Below, piece after piece: positions 23,181-34,755 of a stretch of DNA of 64,000 nt (positions are counted from its first letter, which is position 1; each line of letters starts with the position of its first letter). Position numbers and translations under genes: made by a program. The DNA lies in the NCBI RefSeq assembly GCF_028583425.1, contig NC_072791.1, positions 10,125,868-10,189,867 of the forward strand, written 5' to 3'. The notes under the pieces were generated by a model. It had not been told where the DNA came from and searched no databases. It worked only from the letters and a program-made list of their open reading frames with translations. This DNA comes from Eublepharis macularius (Eukaryota; Chordata; Lepidosauria; Squamata; Eublepharidae).

Positions 23181-23299
23181 TTATTATTCATGTGCACAGA
23201 TTTGCATGGATGGGCACTAAAGACAACCTATTGAATGCACTTTTATCCCTCTGGGGAGCTTAGAATGAAGCACGTGATCCTTTTTTAGCCATACATGCA

Positions 23300-23530
23300 T
23301 GGTCACACATGAAGCTACCTTGCATTGAGTCGGACCATCGGTCCATCAAGTTCCAGATTGTCTCCTCTGACTGGCAGCTGTTCTGCAGGGTCTCAGGGTC
23401 TCCCTTTCACATTACCTCCTACCTGGTCTTTTTAACTGGAGATGCCGGGGAATTGAACCTGGGACTTTCTGTGTGCAAAGCAGATGCCCCTCCCCCCACA
23501 GCTCCTCCCCAGAGCTGCTAGACCACACTG
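23300..23530 (-). mobile_element. tRNA-Ala-derived SINE
   Basis: Reverse complement of the family: CATCGGTCCATCAAG, then TGGCAGCTGTTCTGCAGGGT, TTTTAACTGGAGATGCCGGG and GTGCAAAGCAGATGCCC. Other copies are at 24820-25115, 33590-33775 and 37560-37775. Confidence 0.8.
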
Positions 23531-23824
23531 GCTCTTGAAACCTAGGCAAGATAGACCCTACCCCACATCTACCCTCATTGATTTCACTTCCAGAACTCAA
23601 CTCTGAAGAGTGAAGTGTAGTAGACTCATATAGACGTTTTTTTAAAAAAAATATTTTAAACTATTTTTAACAAATACAACAATAACAACTAGTACAATAC
23701 TTACAGAAAGCCCACAGTAAACTTTAACAGTTAGGATTAAATGCAGAATACTTTAACAGTTAAGATAAAAAAGATGCGAAATTCACAAAAGTTTGGAGTA
23801 ATGTAGAAGTACATTTAGCTGCAG

Positions 23825-24085
23825 TACTGCAGTCCAAGCTCTGCTGAATTTGATCCCAGTGGAAGCCGGGTTCAGGTAGCCGGCTCAAACTTGACTCAGC
23901 CTTCTATCCTTCTGAGGTCGGTAAAATAAGTACCCAGTTTCCTGGGGGTAAAGTGTAGATGACTGGGGAAGTCAATGGCAAACCGCCCCGTAACAAAAGT
24001 CTGCCAAGAAAACGTTGTGATGCAACGTCCTCCCATGGGTCAGTAATGACTCAGTGCTTGCACAGGGGACTATCTTTACCTTTAT
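23825..24085 (+). mobile_element. tRNA-type SINE common in lizards
   Basis: Contains AAGCCGGGTTCAGGTAGCCG, then GGTCGGTAAAATAAGTACCC and AAGTCAATGGCAAACCGCCC. It ends with GGGTCAGTAATGACTCAGTG and CTTGCACAGGGGACTATC. Confidence 0.75.
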
Positions 24086-24362
24086 ATTGCTATAATAAGA
24101 TTATCAGGAACTGAACTTAATACACCATCGTTATGTTCCATAAATTCCAGCAAGGGAAGCCATTTCTCAAATAACTCTGTATGAAAAGCAGGGTTTTCTG
24201 AAGAAGAGATACAATCTGTTATTTGGTCCATAATAAAATATTCCCATATCTTATTGTACCCATGCTGAATGGGAGTTAGAGCCTTTGCTTTCCAGAATTT
24301 TGCAATGATGGCTTTAGCGGCTACCAACATAATAGAGATGAGTTCTTTGCGTATTTTTTAAA

Positions 24363-24560
24363 CAAGATTCCAGCCCAGTAGCACCTGGAGGACCGACAAG
24401 ATTCTCAGGGAATGAACATTGAGAGTCAAAAATTCACTTCCTCGGATACCTGACTCTAGAAAGCTCATGCCCTGAAAATCTTATTGCTCTTCCAGGTGCT
24501 ACTGGACTCAATGATTGCTCTTCTACTGCAGACCAACACGGCTACCCACCTGAAACTACT
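24363..24560. mobile_element. Penelope-like repeat pair, old copy
   Basis: Contains CCCAGTAGCACCTGGAGGAC, later TAGAAAGCTCATGCCCTG and CCAGGTGCTACTGGACTCAA, then CAGACCAACACGGCTACCC. This is the family P layout with the TCATGCCCTG variant. Confidence 0.65.
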
Positions 24561-24819
24561 TTTTAACAAGGCATCTTCAGAAGAAACAAATGAAGAATAA
24601 ACAGAGACAGTGATTTATAAGGGACAAGCCCTGGGAACACCTGCATTTTCATTCTGGAAACGGACGAAGAGAAGGCTCTTCCCTTTTTGCAAGGAACGTG
24701 CTAGAAATACACGTGCAACCAAATTCCAAATGTGACGTAATCTTGTAAGTATAAATTCTGGTGGCTGAATCCCATGAACCTGTACTGCTAATGGCTGTGA
24801 TGGTTCCTCCAGAGTCAGG

Positions 24820-25115
24820 AGCTTTCAGAAGGTGTCTTGTACTGAATCAGACCTTGGGTCCATCAAGGTTAATACAGGCCGCTTCCGCACACACTGGATA
24901 ATCCACTTTCAATACTCTTTAGTGAACATTTGGAACTGCTTTTCCATGTGTGGAACAAAAAATCCACTTCCAAAGGATTGCGAAAGTGCATTGAAAGTGC
25001 ATTATTCAGCGTGTGTGGAAATGGCCACTATCAACTCAGACTGTTAGCAGCTCTTCAGGGTCTCAGGTAGTGTCTTTCACATCACAGACGACTTGCTCCC
25101 TTTAACTGGAGATGT
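24820..25115 (-). mobile_element. tRNA-Ala-derived SINE, split by a hairpin MITE
   Basis: Left part GAATCAGACCTTGGGTCCAT; right part GCAGCTCTTCAGGGTCTCAG and TTTAACTGGAGATGTTTG. The MITE at 24877-25026 interrupts it. Confidence 0.8.
24877..25026. mobile_element. Family F hairpin MITE inside a SINE
   Basis: Ends GGCCGCTTCCGCACACACTG and CAGCGTGTGTGGAAATGGCC. Flanks ACA and ACT are consistent with a mutated 3-bp duplication. The arms are A/T-rich in the middle. Confidence 0.75.
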
Positions 25116-25186
25116 TTGATGGCCCTTCTTGTGTCTGGGGACGGACAGCTCTTTGTACTAGAGAAAAGACCCAGCACCGGTGGAAG

Positions 25187-25909
25187 TAGGGATGCCAGAC
25201 CCCCGGTGGGGGCAGGGGATCCCCTGCCCCCACTCCCCACATTCCGCCCCCACTTACCTAACCAGCGGGGGGGCGCACCTTCCGTGCGTGCTCCCCCGTG
25301 GCGCTGCGCGCTCCCATGTGCAGCAGCCGCCAGGATCGGGCACATTTTGGCCCAGATCTTGGCTGATGCAGAGTGTGGAAGTGCTCCTGTGCTGCCCAGC
25401 GCTTCAAAACAGACCCGTTTCAGCTGAAATCGGGCTCGTTTTGGGCCTGTTTTGCCATGGGTTGGGCTCATTTTGAGGCGCTGAGGAGCGCAGGAGTGCT
25501 CCTGCACTCCCCAGCACTTCGAAACGGACCCATTTTGGCTGAAATCGGACTCATTTCGGGCCCATTTTGCCGTCGATTGGGCCCACTTTGAGGCACTGCA
25601 GCGCGCAAGAGCGCTCCTGTGCTCCACAGTGCCTCAAAACAGGACCAATCTGTGGCAAAACAGGCCTGCTTTCAGGCGCTGCAAGGCACAAGAGCACTCC
25701 ACAGTACCTTAAAATGGGCCCGTTTTGGCGCGGATTGGGCCCGTTTTGAGCCCCTGCAGAGTGTGGGCGCGCTCCCAGAGGCTACGCGATGACGTCACTC
25801 CCAAAGTGACATCATCACGCTTGTGGGGGCGCATGCGCCCCCCTCCCCAAAGGTAAGTGCCAGGCCCCTATCCCCCCGCCGGGAGGTTGAGGGGACCTGG
25901 CAACCTTAG
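25187..25909. mobile_element. hAT-like element with internal GC-rich subrepeats
   Basis: Ends TAGGGATGCCAGAC and CCTGGCAACCTTAG, with a perfect target duplication GGTGGAAG (25179-25186, 25910-25917). The interior holds three to four units of roughly 100 bp made of GGCGCTG, CAGGAGTGCTCCTG and repeated ATTTTGGGCCC/GATTGGGCCC motifs. Long open frames inside it are products of this composition. Confidence 0.75.
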
Positions 25910-26219
25910 GGTGGAAGAGATGGTAGGATCCAGTCCCTGCTGAATCTGCATTACCTTCAGGAGGAGAACATTTGATATGTTGCTCTTCCAAACATCCGAA
26001 GCAGTCTTTGCTCATCGTGCGAGGCCAAGAAAGCAACTGTCCCAATGCAAATGTCTGTTAAGCAAAGCACTAACAGCGAAGGAAGCAGCCATTGTTTTCA
26101 ACATATACAGCTTTCTCCTGCTGGTACGTAACGCCAGAGGGAAGAACCCTGGTGCTTCTTTATTTCAAGTAAAGAGAAATTAACCCTCTGCTAGTGTTGA
26201 ATCACAATGGTATCAGGGG

Positions 26220-27050
26220 CAATCCATGGAAATGAATGGATGTTGTGTCTCAGAAGGACTTGCGGAGTTGCACCCATTGTTCCTATTATACCCAGAGACT
26301 GATGTAGATCTAACTGTTTGGTGTGATGGATGTCAGTGTGGCGAGGGCGTCACTTGTAATATCGACCTAATGGCTTTGCACACAACAGGGGGTATTATTA
26401 TTTGCCACAGCCTATCCAAGGCTTGCAAGACCATCTTGTCTAGAAACAACGCATCTCTCGCTCACACAGCACCAACCGGCTTCCCCATTGGACAAAGGGG
26501 TCATTTTGCCACTGAATTAAAATGCTCCACCGACCCAATTGACTGACTGGCTGGCTGGCACAGATCGCACTTGGGATAAGGAGCGCCCGATGACAATGCA
26601 GCCCTTCTGCAAAGGGCATGCGGCGGCCACAGGAATCGTAAGCGAGTTTATCGATACCGGCGTGCGCACAATGAAAATCAAATTAACGCAGAACAATGGG
26701 GTGGTTCTATGGAGCCAGCTGTCGCCGTCCCATTGAATTGCTTGCTTCGTAATTTGTTCAAGAGAAAATTAGACGGAGGCATTATGATGCAGACTGCCTA
26801 CTTTGGGAGGGGGCTGAAAATAAGCCTGGAGGGAACGGGAGAATGATTGCCGGGTGTTTTTATTTATGGCATGTTCCCGAGGCATGCCAGCTTTCTGAGA
26901 ATTGCGCAGAAAAAAACCTGTGCTTAGTTTCTAAAATGAGAAATGTCGAGGCGTATGTTGTTATACTTTTTGCAGGTGAAATGCCCGCTGTTTCAAAGAA
27001 TAGGGGATGAGGGGAAACAAGCATAGATTGAAGGCCTCCCTGACATCCCA
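26220..27050. other. Single-copy-looking DNA, possible conserved non-coding element
   Basis: Balanced base composition and no match to any repeat in the window. CATTTTGCCACTGAATTAAA and TTATCGATACCGGCGTGCGC are examples of its complex sequence. A 106-codon open frame at 26226-26546 lacks splice or start context. Conservation cannot be tested here. Confidence 0.35.
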
Positions 27051-27062
27051 TCACAGTGTGTC

Positions 27063-27802
27063 TGTCAGGTTCTGGCAGTTAGATCCCCATAGTACTCCAC
27101 TGCACACAGTCCAAGGCAGGGCTTTTTTTCAGCGGGAATGCGGTGGAATGGAGTTCAGGCACCTCTTGAAAATGGTCACATGGCTGGTGGCCCCGCCCCC
27201 TGATCTCCAGACAGAGAGGAGTTTAGATTGCCCTCCATGCCACAGTGCAGAGGGCAATCTAAATTCCTCTCTGTCTGGAGATCAGGGGGTGGGGCCACCA
27301 GCCATGTGACCATTTTCACCGAGGGCAATTTAAATTTTTAAAAACTCCCCCCTTGTTCCAGCTGACCCAAAGTGACATCATTGTGCAGTACTGAGTTCCA
27401 CCACCTCTTTTCCCAGAAAAAAACCCCTGCTCCAAGGTATGAGTTAAAGTTACTTTATTAGAGATCCATCAGTATCAGCAAACACAGTCAAGGTTAATTG
27501 GCAGAAGTGACGTGTATAAGGTTGGAGGGGTTAGTTATAGGGAAAGTTCCTTCCTTTCGGATATGGATGGTTATGCTTCTGGTGCGAAGGAGCCAGAGGG
27601 AGGGAGGTGGTTTGAAATGGAAGGTGAGAAGAACTGTAGGGGAGATGACGTTACTTTCGGTTCCCAAGAGAACCCGGCCCTCAAGGACACATTCCCAAGT
27701 GGCTGTGAAAACAAAAGTAGACATTGTGGCAGGCACCTGTGAGATAAGTACCCCCAGCCAGACAGGCCCCAAAATGCCACTTCCCATGCTCTCAGAGGTT
27801 CA
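27063..27802 (+). mobile_element. Solo-LTR-like fossil, interrupted by a MITE
   Basis: Begins TGTCAGGTTCTGGCAG and shares order of motifs (CACTGCAC, AGTCCAAGG, ATGAGTTAAAG) with the LTR at 52484-52893. The 3' boundary is approximate. A family A MITE (27117-27429) lies within it. It is an old, non-coding relic; no internal viral region is seen. Superfamily (ERV or Gypsy) undecided. Confidence 0.4.
27117..27429 (+). mobile_element. hAT-type hairpin MITE (family A), copy 3
   Basis: Ends CAGGGCTTTTTTTCAGCGGG and CAGAAAAAAACCCCTG. Target duplication GTCCAAGG/CTCCAAGG (7 of 8). Confidence 0.9.
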
Positions 27803-27942
27803 ACACATAATACAGAGCACAGAGAATATTCATGGTAGATATGTAGACAGACATATATGACAGTGTCTGTCTGCATTCACCATTGTGGGGAGGAGAATTT
27901 GGCAGGGAGGTGGTGCAGAATATAACACTCCAAGTTCAACAC

Positions 27943-28333
27943 CAGGACTCATTTTGAGGGGGAACATGCAGGAACGCAGTTCCGGCAGTTCCCCAAAGAG
28001 GTCACATGTCAGGTGGCCCCGCCCACCTGACCCTCGGCCATTTTGGACCCGTTTCGGCCTGGATTGGGGCCGAAACAGCCTGGATCGGGCCTCTGATGGG
28101 TGGTGGATCACTCTCCCACTCAGCAGTGGCCCGATCTTGACCATTTTGGGCCCAATTTCGGCCCTGAATGGCCAGGATTGGGTCCCAAACAGCTAGGACA
28201 GCATATCCTGGCTGTGGCATATGCAAATCCGTTATGCTAATGACACACGTCCGGTGCTGTCAAGGGGCATGGCATATGCTAATGAGTTATGCTAATGAGT
28301 CCCTCCAGCTCTTTTTCTACGAAATGACCCCTG
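27943..28333 (+). mobile_element. hAT-type MITE (family D), complete
   Basis: Ends CAGGACTCATTTTGAGGGGG and CGAAATGACCCCTG. Perfect target duplication TTCAACAC (27935-27942, 28334-28341). The left half is rich in GGCCCGAT and TTTCGGCC modules; the right half carries TATGCTAATGA repeats. Confidence 0.88.
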
Positions 28334-28922
28334 TTCAACACTATATTTTCCCTTTAGCAGTAAATGAGAGAAAGCAAACGGGTGCAACTCCATTGGGGTG
28401 GTTGTTTTTGGGGTGCATTGGGGTGGTTGTTATTCTAGCCCCTTTCCTGTTGGCCCTTCCCAACAGACTCCCAGATTCTGGAATCTGTTTACTTTTATGT
28501 CTTCCGCACCGGAACAGGATTTTGTGGTCTTCCCATTGCTGGTGCAGGTGCAGATAAAGCACAACAGACCTGCCTACACATTGTGTTCCCCCAAACTTCT
28601 TCCCGGGTCTGTGTGATCACATTTGTATTACAACTTGAGTTCTGTACTAGGAACTTAGGCATGCACAGGCCCAGTTTGGATCGCTATCATGGTGTGTGAG
28701 GAGAGGGGGCTTACAGTCTCTCCCCGTGCCATTTTCCTGGCCTGAAATGGCCCCCAAAGTACCTTCATGGGGGGTGGGGAGTGATGTGTACCCCATGAGT
28801 GCTCATGGAGCCCCCAGTGGGGCAGATAGTGGCCAACTGAAGTAATTTCAGATTGGAAAGAGAGTACAGGGAGAGGGCTGAATCTCCCTTTCCCTATGGC
28901 CCTAATTGAAATTAGGCCCTGA

Positions 28923-29040
28923 GGGCCAAGCTACACATGACGAATGACACTTGAACGGCAAGTGGATTGAGTGGAGGGCAAGTGAACAGGGAGAAATACA
29001 CTTGCTGTTCAAGTGTCATTTGTCACGTGTAGCTTGGCCC
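28923..29040. mobile_element. Palindromic MITE (family G), short copy
   Basis: Ends GGGCCAAGCTACACATGACG and CACGTGTAGCTTGGCCC, flanked by TGA on both sides. The arms are about 50 bp. Confidence 0.8.
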
Positions 29041-29112
29041 TGAGTGCCTGGAATTCAGTTTCCGGCACAGAGATCATAATACACATTTGAGCATGAGGTC
29101 CACGGGGAAACC

Positions 29113-29317
29113 AGTGTTGCCAGCTCCAGGTTGGGGAATTCCTGGAGATTTGGGGGGGTGGAGCCTAGAGAGGGAGGGGTTTGGGGAGGGGCCTCAGCAG
29201 GACACAATGCTGCCCTCCGAAGCAGCCATTTTCTCCTGGGGAACTGACCTCTGTGGCCTGGAGATCAGTTGCAATTCCAGGAGATCTCTAGCTACCACCT
29301 GGAGGTTGACAACCCTA
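29113..29317 (-). mobile_element. hAT-type MITE (family C)
   Basis: Inverted relative to 3510-3731: GTTGCCAGCTCCAGGTTGGG at the left end and GGAGGTTGACAACCCTA at the right. GCAGCCATTTTCTCCTGGGG is in the middle. Confidence 0.8.
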
Positions 29318-29387
29318 GTAGTTAGGCCCCATAGGGAAAGGTCTTCGAGGAAGATCTTAAAATGCAGGTAGATTCTGTTGCCCGTTT

Positions 29388-29595
29388 CTGGCTGGCCCAG
29401 GCTAGCCCAATCTTGCCAGATATTGGAAGCTAAGCAGGGTTGGCCCTGGTTATACTTGGATGGGAGAGCACCAAGGACAGTCCAGGATTGCTGTGCAGAG
29501 GCAGGCAATGGCAAACCACCTCTTGTCGTCTGTTGCCTTGTAAACCTCATGAGAGTCAACATATATCAGCCGGGACTTGATGGCAGTTTCCACTA
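29388..29595 (+). mobile_element. 5S rRNA-derived SINE, best preserved copy
   Basis: The head matches 5S rRNA over GGAAGCTAAGCAGGGTTGG, TACTTGGATGGGAGAGCACC and the region before them. These are the 5S box A and box C positions. The body is AGGCAATGGCAAACCACCTC and the tail CGGGACTTGATGGCA. Confidence 0.88.
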
Positions 29596-29694
29596 CCAGA
29601 TTCATTTGGGAGGAGGCATTGTTTTACTTAGATTTCATTCTTGCTGAGGATAATGATTGGGAATCAAGCATGTTTATGCTAAAGATCCTGTTGA

Positions 29695-30000
29695 CTATTT
29701 TTATTTATTTGTTCATAGTCCGCCTTTCTCACTGAGACTCAAGGAGGATTACACAGCGCAAGTCAACACGATCAACAGCGGAGACATTCCATTAACATTA
29801 CAATAGGGTATGGGCTGCCGTAACTTGAAAACAAGCACAAATCCAGGAAAGCGATGAAACAATGCTGAAACTAAACATAAGCAATTGACCGTGACATATT
29901 ACACAGTGCAAAAACGACTCAGTAGGAGCATACTTGCAGCAACAGATGGTACACAGTAGGGTAGCCTATAGTCCCTATCCCTTTACCAAAGTATCTCTCT
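29695..30000 (-). mobile_element. LINE 3' end (CR1/L2-like)
   Basis: Plus strand reads AGTCCGCCTTTCTCACTGAG, then ACTCAAGGAGGATTACACAG, the reverse complement of the 3' end seen at 49800-49861. Confidence 0.7.
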
Positions 30001-30011
30001 GAAACCTCTGA

Positions 30012-30256
30012 GGCCAGTTTGGTGTAGTGGTTAAGAGCACGGAACTGTAATCTGGAGAACCGGGTTTGATTCCCCACTTCTCTGCTTGAAGCCAGCTGGG
30101 GGACCTTGGGTCAGTCGCAGCTCTCTCAGAGCTCTCTCAGCCCCACCCACCTCACAGGGTGACTGTTGTGGGGATAATAATAACATATTTTATAAATCGC
30201 TCTGAGTGGGTGTTAAGTTGTCCTGAAGGGCAGTATATAAATCGAATGTTGTTATT
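30012..30256 (+). mobile_element. tRNA-derived SINE family 1, full length
   Basis: Head GCCAGTTTGGTGTAGTGG, B box GGTTTGATTCC, body GGGTCAGTCGCAGCTCTCTC and 3' end GTCCTGAAGGGCAGTATATA. Confidence 0.85.
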
Positions 30257-30299
30257 TCCTTACCACGCAGCTCTATTACCTGTGTGGAAAAGGCCTGAA

Positions 30300-30390
30300 G
30301 AAATGAGCCTTAACTCGCAAAAGTTTACATCTTGGAACGTGTTCTTGGTTCTTAAGGTGCTACTGGACTCAGATTTTGCTGCCACATATT
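30300..30390 (+). mobile_element. Penelope-like repeat fragment
   Basis: Reads ACTCGCAAAAGTTTACATCT and CTTAAGGTGCTACTGGACTC, the right-hand part of family P. Confidence 0.55.
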
Positions 30391-30969
30391 AATTATGCTT
30401 TAATTGCAAGGAGACTGGCAATGCAATTGTAAGCAGAGGTACTCCAGTCTAGGCCTATTGACATCAATGGGCTTAGACTGGAATAACTCTCTTCTGGATT
30501 GCACTGTGAGAGTATTTATTTACAGTCCTGCATTCAGGGCTGGTAACAGCATTATTAAAACAATATAATATCAGAAAACCATTTAAAATCACGTGCAAAG
30601 CAATAAAAGCAGTCGCAGTAGAATTTCAGAAGAATGTGGCGGAATCTTGCAATGCCTTAAATATTAACAAAATTTTATTCCAATATAAACTTTCTTGGAC
30701 TGGAGCTTGCTTCTGTAGAACCAATGAGCAAAATTTCTGTACTCCTTGGTAAACTCTACTAAAATCCTGGCCAAGTAAAACTGTTTTTCCCTGGTACCTA
30801 ACAGTGCAATCCTAAAAGCACTTTCCTGGGAGTAAGCCCAGTTGAGTAGACTCATTTAGGATTGCACTGTAAACATCATTAGAGTAGGCACCAGATAAAG
30901 GGAGGGAGCTCCTGCCCTCTCTCTGGCCCATATGCCCACAGAAGTTTCGGTACATTCTTACTTTATCCA

Positions 30970-31514
30970 TGACAGCTTCGCTCATCTGAACAGGGTCTCC
31001 TGCAGATCCCAGGCTGCACACAGGTGAAGTCAGCAGCAGCCCGTACAAGGGCTTTCTCTGTGGTGGCCCCTATCCTGTGGAACGGCCTGCCAGAGGAAGT
31101 CAGAAGAGCCTCCACTCGCCTGGCTTTTCGCAAACGATGCAAAACCGAACTATTCAAACAGGCTTTTTACTCAAATGGGAGGGCTGTATTGTAGGGAAGA
31201 TGCTTCGCTAATGAGTTAGGGACCATAGACTTCATCACTATATTGCCTTACATATTATCTGCTGCTTTAAATATGTACTCCTATGTACCACCAGTGTTCC
31301 ATGTTGTCTAATGTTAGTCCTAGAATTATGTTCTGCTTCAGTATTTTTTCTACTCTGCATTGGATTCTTGCTAATACTATGTCTTTTAAACTTGTATCTA
31401 TTTACATTGTTTATTTACATCTATTGGCATTGTTTATGAAATGTCCTTGATACTGTACTGAAATGTACTTGTTACTGATTGTACTAATCTCATACTGTGT
31501 AATCAACCTTGAAA

Positions 31515-31569
<55 letters not shown>
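30970..31569 (+). mobile_element. CR1/L2-like LINE 3' end with coding end
   Basis: The frame at 31030-31190 reads AAARTRAFSVVAPILWNGLP, then EEVRRASTRLAFRKRCKTEL and FKQAF. This is a typical CR1/L2 ORF2 C-terminus. The non-coding 3' end follows (GGACCATAGACTTCATCAC) and finishes in an (AAAT)n tract at 31513-31568. It is the reference copy for the other 3' ends. Confidence 0.8.
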
Positions 31570-31570
<1 letters not shown>

Positions 31571-32126
31571 CAGTTCTGTGTTTCTCTTTCGGACTTGAAG
31601 ACACCACAATGGAGAATCCCACAGAACTGATTATTTATTTGGACCATAAATAATGAAACATTTATTGTATAATTAATTGTGTAATTATGAAATATTGACT
31701 GTAGATAGGGTTTGTTGATATTGGTTGTTGAAAAAGGAAAGAAAAAGAATACACAGCATTGGGCACAATTTTTGTAAACGTGCACTTATAGAACTTGCAC
31801 TTTATGTATATAAATTTTTTGAAATGATTCATTAATGGTTGAGTCTCTGGTGGAGGTCTCTCCCCTCGTTGACATTGCATTACTCGGAGACAGCCCCATT
31901 TGTGGCTTGAGAGATGTGAGGAATGGCTTGATAGCATAAGGGCCCTCAAGAGACTCCTCTGCCCTCCCCCCTGCTCCTGCTAGGTCCCCTGAATCTCCCC
32001 CCGCTCACGGCCTGTTTAGTAGCTGCCCAAGGCTGATCATAGTGACATCAGGAGATGTGCGACTCCACCTACGGGTGTGCTTGCCTCCTGAATCAGCCCG
32101 TGGTGACATTTGAACACACAATAAGC
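31570..32126. other. No gene recognised
   Basis: A/T-rich left half (TAATTAATTGTGTAATTATG) and a more balanced right half. No repeat or coding signal I can name. Confidence 0.45.
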
Positions 32127-32138
32127 TGTCTTCTACTG

Positions 32139-32602
32139 TATTGTTGAAGGCTTTCACGGCTGGAGAACGATGGTTGTGGGTTTTCCGGGCTGTATTGCCG
32201 TGGTCTTGGCATTGTAGTTCCTGACGTTTCGCCAGCAGCTGTGGCTGGCATCTTCAGAGGTGTAGCACCAAAAGACAGAGATCTCTCAGTGTCACAGTGT
32301 GGAAAAGGTGTTGGCAGGTCATTTATGTCTATTCAGGAGGGGTGGGGTTGAGCTAAGTCATCCTGTAAGAGTTTCCCAGGGTGTGGAATGCTAATGGAGG
32401 GAGGCTTCACTGTATCCTGAGGAGGTTCTTTTGCATATGGATTGGTACTTGATGTGCTAATCTTCTCTGCAGGGCTATTGTCGGGTATAGAGTGTTTTGT
32501 TAGCCTGGTGTTTTTCAGAACTGGAAACCATGCTCTATTCATTCTTAAGGTTTCTTCTTTCCTGTTGAAGTTTTGCTTATGCTTGTGAATTTCTTCTATG
32601 AA
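32139..32602 (-). mobile_element. Penelope-like element 3' end with pseudo-LTR
   Basis: On the minus strand it begins with a coding remnant (IHKHKQNFNRKEETL...MNRAWFPVLKNT) that resembles the end of Penelope-like proteins after the GIY-YIG domain. It then runs into the pseudo-LTR unit also found at 6589-6887. A 12-bp duplication TGTCTTCTACTG flanks it (32127-32138, 32603-32614). It is inserted in a tRNA-Ala SINE. Confidence 0.75.
32223..32257 (-). ncRNA. Hammerhead-like core, second copy of the 6798 type
   Basis: Minus strand reads CTGAAGA, stem II GCCAGC/GCTGGC, GAAA, CGTC, base for base as at 6798-6832. Same caveat: almost no helix III. Confidence 0.4.
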
Positions 32603-33275
32603 TGTCTTCTACTGAATTAGGCCCCTTGGTCCATCAAGGTCAGTACTGCCTGTGATAGATAAATCGTTATGTAGGCCCCAGAAACCTAATGAAAGGATTC
32701 CACGTTTGGGCCGTTAGCAGAGTCTATCATTTGGCATAGGAAGCATGATTATAGGTGGTTGTTGTGAGCTTGTTCTGCTGGCTGGTGTGTGTGCAAGAGA
32801 GAAAATCATAAATCATACACTTGCTTTATATTTACAAAAGAAATATAAGCAGAACCCGACATTGGGATAATGGTGATTAAAATGGAAGTCTGTAATTTTT
32901 GAAAGTAACGTCCGAACAGTCTACATCTTCCGTCTTTGAAAAAGGGAATCTGGAAACGGGACCTTCAACCGGTCATCCCGTCAGATGGACGTTTCTATCT
33001 ATGTGCTATTGGACCCATAATGGACTTGTGACCGTTTGGACCATTATACAAATAACTGAACTACTGGACATAACGAAAAAATAGTATGAAGTGGAAGGGT
33101 CATTACCAATAATAATATCTGTGATATGCACTAAGCATTTTATAGGGCTGGTGAGGGAGAATGTACAATGATTGTGAATGAATTGAATGGCAATGAATAA
33201 CAATGTATGATTAATACTTGTATGAAACTGACTTGGAGTAGCTTTATTTCGTTAGGTGGTCTTGAATTCTGTAAC

Positions 33276-33488
33276 TGTTAGCCTCCAGGGGGTGGCTGAA
33301 GATCTCCTGGAATTGCAATTGATCTCCAGGTGACAGAGATCAATTCCCCTGGAAAAAATGGCTGCTTTGGAGAGTGGACTCTATGGAATTATACCATTCT
33401 GAGGCCCCTCCCCTCCCCAAACCGCACTCTTTCCAGAATCCAACCCCCAAATCTCCAGGAATTTCCCAACCCGGACCTGGCAACCCTA
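33276..33488 (+). mobile_element. hAT-type MITE (family C), left end worn
   Basis: Contains GATCTCCTGGAATTGCAATT and AAAATGGCTGCTTTGGAGAG, and ends ACCTGGCAACCCTAAAT. The left terminal repeat is reduced to GTTAGCCTCCAGG. Confidence 0.75.
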
Positions 33489-33589
33489 AATCTACATATT
33501 AAAGGATAGTCAGAGCAGTAAACAGTAAACGTGACCTCTCTATCTTTCTAACTCTTTGGTTTGTCCCCCTCTGAAACCTGAGGAAAGGG

Positions 33590-33775
33590 ACAGCGCTGAA
33601 TGCTCCTCTTCCAACAGCCTGCCCAGACTGGCAGCAGCTCTCCAGGGTCTCAGGCAGAGGTCTTTCACATCACCTCCTAGCTGATCCTTTCAATCAGAGA
33701 AGTCAGGGATTGAATCTGGACCCTTCCGCATGCCAAGCAGAGACTCTTCCCCCCTGAGCCACGGCCCCTCCAAAT
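33590..33775 (-). mobile_element. tRNA-Ala-derived SINE
   Basis: Contains GCAGCTCTCCAGGGTCTCAG, TTTCACATCACCTCCTAGCT and GCATGCCAAGCAGAGACTC. The 5' part (right side) ends at CTGAGCCACGGCCCC. Confidence 0.78.
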
Positions 33776-34755
33776 CTGCGGCACCCCTTGTTAAGCCTCC
33801 CCTGCTCTTATCATTCTGCCTATGGCCTCTTAAGTGAGCTATTATACAAAAGTTGGCATCTAATCCTAGAGGTATACAAATGTGCTTCTCTACTGCCAGG
33901 ACTCAAGAGCTGCCTCCCGGTCAAAAACTGCAGTCTCCACAATTATATTACTGCACGTCGCTCTTGGTTGGCCTGGGGTCCTGCTCTACGTCTTCCTTAG
34001 CATAATGATTTCTCCAGGCCCAGTGTTATCAAAACAGGCTCCGAAAAGCACCAAATAAGGTCTGCCTCTTAAAAACACTAGGAGAGAAAGGGCAGCATCC
34101 GCACTAGCAAAAAACCATCTGTGCACTTCTTATGGAACTAGGGCGGGGGGGGGGGAGTCTCGTACAGATGGCTTGTAACAACTTTCACATCTGACACAAA
34201 AACTTTATTTCCTCCAAAAATGAAGCGGGCAGCAACCATGTCGGCTTTCTTCCTCGTACAGCAGGATGAACAGAGTGTCTTCAGCTCACGAGGAGGACAG
34301 AGAAATACAAAGTGCTACAATTACTTCTGGTGGAACGCAGTTAATGATTAAGTCAGCGTCGGCATGTTAACAATCAATTTTATTGAGGGGGATTACAAGA
34401 GCTTTTGAAGGCAAATCTCTTACAGCCCTTGTGGCTGCAGAGGATTCCGGAGCCAAGGGCCCTGAGTTCAGATGCACGTTGCTATGGTGACAGGAGAACA
34501 CCACTCTATGAGCCTGGCCCATCACAAAGACGCCTCTGTGAAGCATCTTAGTCCAAAACATACTATATAGACAAAACTTTAATATAACTGTCCAAACCTA
34601 GATAGAAATGCCTTGGATGACCTGTCAAGGCGTTGTTTTCAGTGTGATGTTCTAATCCACCTTGAGTTTCAATGAGAAAAGTGGATGCGAAATGAAGCAG
34701 CTATGGTATAATGGTTAGAGCACTGAACTAGGAGCAGGGATACTTGAGTCCCAAT

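Noticed and set aside
25082-25627. 181-codon open frame on the minus strand
   Set aside because: It lies over the GC-rich subrepeats of the hAT-like element and the adjacent SINE; internal repetition and composition explain it.
29388-29510. True 5S rRNA gene
   Set aside because: Similarity covers only the internal-promoter part, is diverged, and continues into SINE body and tail.
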